Shown here one piece after another: positions 60,440 through 64,000 of a stretch of 64,000 nucleotides of DNA. The DNA is from Cloacibacterium caeni (lineage in GTDB: Bacteria; Bacteroidota; Bacteroidia; Flavobacteriales; Weeksellaceae), in assembly GCF_907163125.1 (NCBI RefSeq), contig NZ_OU015319.1, forward strand, positions 806,001 through 870,000, read 5' to 3'. The translations under genes were made by a program, and so were the position numbers. The notes under the pieces are model-generated. The model had not been told where the DNA came from. It did not search any database and worked only from the letters and a program-made list of their open reading frames with translations. Each line of letters opens with the position of its first letter. Position 1 is the first letter of the stretch.

Positions 60440-62431
60440 ATGAAACTAAAACATACAATTATCGCTCTAGCAGCACCTTTCCTTATGAAAGCACAACAGG
60501 TAATGACGCCAGAAATTCTCTGGACGCTTAATAAATTCTCGGTTACTGCAGTAGAACCATCTCAATCTGGGCTATTTTACAGCGTAGGAAAAGTAGATTT
60601 AAAAACTGAAAAAACCAACAAAGAACACTTTTACTACGATTTGTCAAAAAATCAAACTTCTAAAGTTGATTTTGGTAAAAAATCTTTAATTCAGTTGGAC
60701 AAAAACGGAATTTACGCTTCAGAAGGCGATAAAATCTATATTTCTAAAGACAGAGGATTGACTTGGACTGAATTTTATACCATTGGCGATGCAGACAATA
60801 TTATTATTTCTCCTGATGGTAAAAAAATCGCTTTTAGTAAGTCGGTTCACGTAGAAAAATTGTTAGGGAAGGACAAATATTCTGACCTTCCTAAAACGAC
60901 AGCTCAAATTTATACAGATCTTAATCACAGACATTGGGACGCTTGGAATGAAGGAAAATACAATCACGTTTTCGTTTCCAATGTAGGTGAAGATGTTGCG
61001 AAAGCTAAAGATTTATTAGAAAATTTACCTTTTGATTCTCCTCAAAAACCTTATGGTGGAAGCGAAGATTTCGTTTGGAGTCCAGATTCTTCTAAGGTTT
61101 TATACGTTTGCAAGAAAAAATCGGGAAAAGATTATGCAACCAGCACTAATACAGATATTTACGCTTATGATTTAGCTTCTGGTAAAACCGAAAATTGGAC
61201 AGAAGGAATGATGGGTTATGATGTAAATCCTAAGTTTTCGCCAGATGGAAAATCTTTGCTTTGGCAATCTATGGCGAGAGATGGTTATGAAGCAGACAAA
61301 AATGACATTGTAGTGATGGATTTGGCTTCTAAAAAAATCACAAATCTTACTAAATCTTGGGACGAAAGTGTAGTGGGAGATGTAGCATGGAGTCCAGATT
61401 CTAAAAATATTTATTGTTCTACCGCTTACAGAGGTGTAAAACAGCTTTTCCACATCGGTTTAGATGGTAAAGTGAAGCAAATTTCTGGTGGTAATTTTGA
61501 TGTGAATGAAATCATTGCCTTCCAAAGCGGAAACGTTTTGGTAACCAGAACAGATATTAATCATAATGCAGATTTATTTAAAGTTAATGTAAAAGACGGT
61601 AGTATGTTGCAGTTAACTTCTGTAAATGAAAGCACTTACGCTAAATTATCTCAAGGAAAATCTGAACTGAAAATGGTGAAAACTTCAGATGGTAAAGAAA
61701 TGGGAGTTTGGTTCCATTATCCACCGAATTTTGACCCAAATAAGAAATATCCTACACTTTTATATTGTCAAGGTGGTCCACAATCTGCTTTAACTCAGTT
61801 TTTCTCTACCCGTTGGAATTTTGCTTTAATGGCTGCAAATGATTACATCGTAGTTGCGCCAAACAGAAGAGGAATGCCAGGTTGGGGAACCAAATGGAAC
61901 GAAGATATTTCTAAAGATTGGGGAGGACAACCCATCAGAGATTATTTAGCAGCGGCAGATTTTGCAAAAACTTTACCTTATGTAGATGGTGATAGAATGG
62001 CTGCAGTTGGTGCAAGTTACGGTGGTTACAGCGTCTTCATGTTGGCTGGAGTTCATGAAAATAGATTCAAAACGTTTATTGCTCATGACGGATTGTTTGA
62101 TATGAAATCTTGGTACGGAACTACCGAAGAATTATGGTTTGCCAATTGGGATTTAGGTTCGCCTTGGGAAAAACCTTTACCAAAAGCGTATACAGATTTT
62201 AACCCAATCAATTTTGTAGACCAATGGAATAAACCAATTATGGTGATTCAAGGAGGACTGGATTTCCGAGTAGGTTATGAACAAGGTCAGGAAGCTTTTC
62301 AAGCTGCTAAAATGAAAGGTCTTAAAACCAAATTCCTTTATTTCCCTAATGAAAACCACTGGGTTTTACACCCTCAAAATGGTTTAGTTTGGCAAAGAGA
62401 ATTTTTCGATTGGTTGAAAGAAACTTTGTAG
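60440..62431 (+). CDS. S9 family serine peptidase (prolyl oligopeptidase type)
   Basis: 663 residues with a signal peptide (MKLKHTIIALAAPFLMKAQ). Residues about 30-400 form a WD40/TolB-like propeller with repeated phrases such as ISPDGKKIAFSKS, WSPDSSKVLYVCK, FSPDGKSLLWQS and WSPDSKNIYCST. The C-terminal alpha/beta-hydrolase domain has the serine in VGASYGGYSVFML, an Asp in QGGLDFRVGYEQG and the His in FPNENHWVLHPQN. It cleaves short peptides in the periplasm, probably as a dipeptidyl or acylaminoacyl peptidase. It ends at a hairpin repeat that can serve as terminator. Confidence 0.92.
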   Translation: MKLKHTIIALAAPFLMKAQQVMTPEILWTLNKFSVTAVEPSQSGLFYSVGKVDLKTEKTNKEHFYYDLSKNQTSKVDFGKKSLIQLDKNGIYASEGDKIYISKDRGLTWTEFYTIGDADNIIISPDGKKIAFSKSVHVEKLLGKDKYSDLPKTTAQIYTDLNHRHWDAWNEGKYNHVFVSNVGEDVAKAKDLLENLPFDSPQKPYGGSEDFVWSPDSSKVLYVCKKKSGKDYATSTNTDIYAYDLASGKTENWTEGMMGYDVNPKFSPDGKSLLWQSMARDGYEADKNDIVVMDLASKKITNLTKSWDESVVGDVAWSPDSKNIYCSTAYRGVKQLFHIGLDGKVKQISGGNFDVNEIIAFQSGNVLVTRTDINHNADLFKVNVKDGSMLQLTSVNESTYAKLSQGKSELKMVKTSDGKEMGVWFHYPPNFDPNKKYPTLLYCQGGPQSALTQFFSTRWNFALMAANDYIVVAPNRRGMPGWGTKWNEDISKDWGGQPIRDYLAAADFAKTLPYVDGDRMAAVGASYGGYSVFMLAGVHENRFKTFIAHDGLFDMKSWYGTTEELWFANWDLGSPWEKPLPKAYTDFNPINFVDQWNKPIMVIQGGLDFRVGYEQGQEAFQAAKMKGLKTKFLYFPNENHWVLHPQNGLVWQREFFDWLKETL

Positions 62432-62457
62432 AAATCAGAAATAGATTTTTATTTTAT

Positions 62458-62530
62458 CAATAGAAACGGGCTTTAGCCCGTTTTTTCTTTTTTTGTATAT
62501 TTGATTTGGCTTTAGCCGAAACTTATTTTA
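62458..62530. repeat. double-hairpin repeat element (GGGCTTTAGCCC type), copy at 62.5 kb
   Basis: CAATAGA, then AAACGGGCTTTAGCCCGTTT with a T run, an AT spacer and TTTGGCTTTAGCCGAAACTTA. The first hairpin lies 30 nt after the S9 peptidase gene and can act as its terminator. The second lies just before the glycosylase start codon at 62533. Confidence 0.8.
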
Positions 62531-62532
62531 AA

Positions 62533-63024
62533 ATGCAAAAAATTTCTTCATTTCCTCCAATCATTAATTATGAGTCAAAGATTCTGATTTTAGGCTCTAT
62601 TCCAGGAATTAAATCTTTGGAAATGAAGCAATATTACGCACATCCTCAAAATAAATTCTGGAAAATTATTTGTGAAATTTTTAATGAAGAATTTACAACA
62701 GATTATACTGAAAGAATTAAAATTTTAGAAAAATATCACGTCGCACTTTGGGACGTAATAGACACTTGCGAAAGAAAAGGAAGCCTAGATTCTGAAATCC
62801 GAAATGAAGAGGCTAATAAAATAGGAGAGTTGCTGCATAATTATCCTAACATAAAAGCTATTTTCTGCAACGGACAAAAATCTTATAAAAATTTGCAAAA
62901 AATTCCACCGAAAGATTTTCATCTGCCAATTATTGTTTTGCCTTCTACAAGTCCTGCTCATGCAAGTTTGAAGTATGAAGAAAAATTATTATCTTGGCAG
63001 AAAATTAAAAACTATTTACCATGA
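62533..63024 (+). CDS. DNA-deoxyinosine glycosylase (uracil-DNA glycosylase superfamily)
   Basis: 163 residues from the ATG at 62533; the longer frame would translate the repeat. Superfamily motifs are ILGSIPGIKSLEMKQYYAHPQNKFWKII at the start and IVLPSTSPAHASL near the end, the latter with the active-site His region. The order of motifs fits the family annotated as DNA-deoxyinosine glycosylase, related to MUG/TDG. It removes deaminated bases from DNA. The stop codon overlaps the next gene by 4 bp. Confidence 0.88.
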   Translation: MQKISSFPPIINYESKILILGSIPGIKSLEMKQYYAHPQNKFWKIICEIFNEEFTTDYTERIKILEKYHVALWDVIDTCERKGSLDSEIRNEEANKIGELLHNYPNIKAIFCNGQKSYKNLQKIPPKDFHLPIIVLPSTSPAHASLKYEEKLLSWQKIKNYLP

Positions 63025-63680
63025 AAAAACTATTTATTTCTTTCGTTTTACTATTTCCATTATTTGTTTTTTCTCAAGAATATCTGTTTGATTATATGTT
63101 AAAATCTACTGTAAAGAGAGAAAATCCTGATTATAATTATCAAAGCTATGACATGGTAAACTCCAAAAACCATAATTTATATATGGAAGTTGGTAGAAAT
63201 AATATTAATCATAATTACTATTCAATCCTTGTTGATAATGATAAAAAAATTGTAAGCAGATTTAATCTTACAGATGTTAACAAAAATCCCATTGACTTTA
63301 TATATGAGAGAGGTTTTGAGATATTAAATGATTATAAGGTTTATTATAATTTTTTTAATTTAAAAATTGAAAACGTTGGAGAATTAAAATATAAAATTAC
63401 TCCCGAAAAAATATTGAAGCCAGCAAATCAGATTTTTGAGATGGAAGTGCAATTAGAAAAATTTGAAGATGACTTAATTATTATAAATTTTGAGCCTCTT
63501 TCACATGAACAAGAACTTCAAATAGAGACGCTTATAAAAGATAAATTAAAGTCAGAAAATCAGATTGGAAATTTTTATATAAAGGAAATAAAGATTAAAT
63601 ATTTTAAAAAATCAACTATGATTAAAAATGTTATTCCACAAAAGGTAGATGTGATTTTGGACTTAAGTAAAGTTAAATAA
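63021..63680 (+). CDS. secreted protein of unknown function
   Basis: 219 residues with a signal peptide (MKKLFISFVLLFPLFVFSQEY). The mature part has no recognised domain; it is rich in Asn, Lys and Ile with alternating strand-like segments and a helix near EPLSHEQELQIETLIKDKLKSENQ. It overlaps the glycosylase gene (ATGA), so translational coupling is likely although no functional link is obvious. Very AT-rich. Confidence 0.7.
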   Translation: MKKLFISFVLLFPLFVFSQEYLFDYMLKSTVKRENPDYNYQSYDMVNSKNHNLYMEVGRNNINHNYYSILVDNDKKIVSRFNLTDVNKNPIDFIYERGFEILNDYKVYYNFFNLKIENVGELKYKITPEKILKPANQIFEMEVQLEKFEDDLIIINFEPLSHEQELQIETLIKDKLKSENQIGNFYIKEIKIKYFKKSTMIKNVIPQKVDVILDLSKVK

Positions 63681-63710
63681 TGTCAATTAAAAATAAATAT
63701 CCCAAAACAC

Positions 63711-63742
63711 TTGACAACCCCTGTTTTCATATCGTATATTTG
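63711..63742 (+). promoter_or_regulatory. queA promoter
   Basis: TTG (63711-63713), 21 nt, TATATTTG (63735-63742), 36 nt before the ATG. Confidence 0.65.
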
Positions 63743-63778
63743 CAGGCTTAAAAAATTTAAATAAAATCCGTAAATTTT

Positions 63779-64000
63779 ATGAAAACATCTGATTTCAATT
63801 TTCACTTGCCAGAACATTTATTGGCTGAACACCCTTCAGAACACAGAGACGAAGCAAGATTAATGGTTCTTGACAGAAAGACACAAACCATTGAACATAA
63901 ACTATTTAAAGACGTTATCGATTATTTTAACGAAGACGATTTATTTATCTTTAACAATACCAAAGTTTTCCCAGCTAGACTATACGGAAATAAAGAAAAA
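63779..64000 (+). CDS. queA: tRNA preQ1(34) S-adenosylmethionine ribosyltransferase-isomerase, 5' part
   Basis: The first 74 codons run to the window edge: [33 protein letters not shown], then [30 protein letters not shown]. These are the conserved N-terminal blocks of QueA (the LP..LIA..P and D.L.F.NT.V..ARL..K patterns). QueA transfers the ribosyl part of SAM to preQ1 at the tRNA wobble position to make epoxyqueuosine. The rest lies outside the window. Confidence 0.95.
   Translation, partial: MKTSDFNFHLPEHLLAEHPSEHRDEARLMVLDRKTQTIEHKLFKDVIDYFNEDDLFIFNNTKVFPARLYGNKEK

Overview
Organism. The window is AT-rich bacterial chromosome from the phylum Bacteroidota, most likely class Flavobacteriia and a Weeksellaceae-type genome (Chryseobacterium/Cloacibacterium-like; the genus cannot be fixed by reading alone). 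The evidence is repeated promoters of the Bacteroidota form TTG-N17-21-TAnnTTTG, two secreted proteins with type IX secretion C-terminal sorting domains, DUF4230, DUF4199 and DUF2723 family proteins, a menaquinone pathway, a probable sulfonolipid gene pair and a small SRP RNA. Almost everything is housekeeping. No CRISPR array, prophage, tRNA or rRNA gene was seen.

Layout. 1-2.1 kb: minus-strand operon of a MazG-like pyrophosphohydrolase, a lipoprotein thioredoxin, a DUF4230 protein and a small charged protein. 2.1-8.8 kb: two T9SS cargo proteins (reprolysin-like protease, endonuclease I-like nuclease) around an acyl-CoA dehydrogenase. 8.8-12.8 kb: a helix-hairpin-helix protein, a MerR regulator, an SMP-30-like lipoprotein and a DbpA-like helicase. 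12.9-15.5 kb: rpsA and rplS with structured leaders. 15.5-18.9 kb: an XRE regulator, a TerC-family protein and an M14 peptidase. 19.2-22.8 kb: a class II ribonucleotide reductase carrying a 364-residue LAGLIDADG intein exactly before its catalytic cysteine. 23-32.8 kb: an amino acid permease, small lipoprotein and membrane proteins, a CDF metal exporter, the three-gene transhydrogenase, menB-menA and a UPF0173 hydrolase. 32.9 kb: SRP RNA on the minus strand. 33-46.9 kb: DUF4199/GT2 membrane cluster, GIN lipoprotein, phosphohexomutase, aminotransferase, four-helix bundle protein, kdsB, LolA-like protein, glutathione peroxidase, a second TerC protein, ribF, and atpD-atpC. 46.9-52 kb: a small mobile-element zone. 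An IS3-family element sits in the loop of the atpC terminator, and an IS4-family element splits a radical SAM gene with a 6-bp target duplication. 52-54.5 kb: the PLP-enzyme pair that fits sulfonolipid (capnine/sulfobacin) synthesis. 54.7-64 kb: a large DUF2723 protein, a GT-C-like membrane protein, DUF1697, an S9 peptidase, a DNA glycosylase, a secreted protein and the start of queA.

How it fits together. The genes describe a respiring, menaquinone-using Gram-negative with Kdo-containing lipid, probable sulfonolipids and T9SS secretion. The most notable points are the intein whose +1 residue is the enzyme's own radical cysteine, two precise and apparently recent IS insertions whose pre-insertion sequences can be rebuilt, families of small palindromic repeats in the spacers, and a possible pseudoknot-forming leader in front of rpsA.
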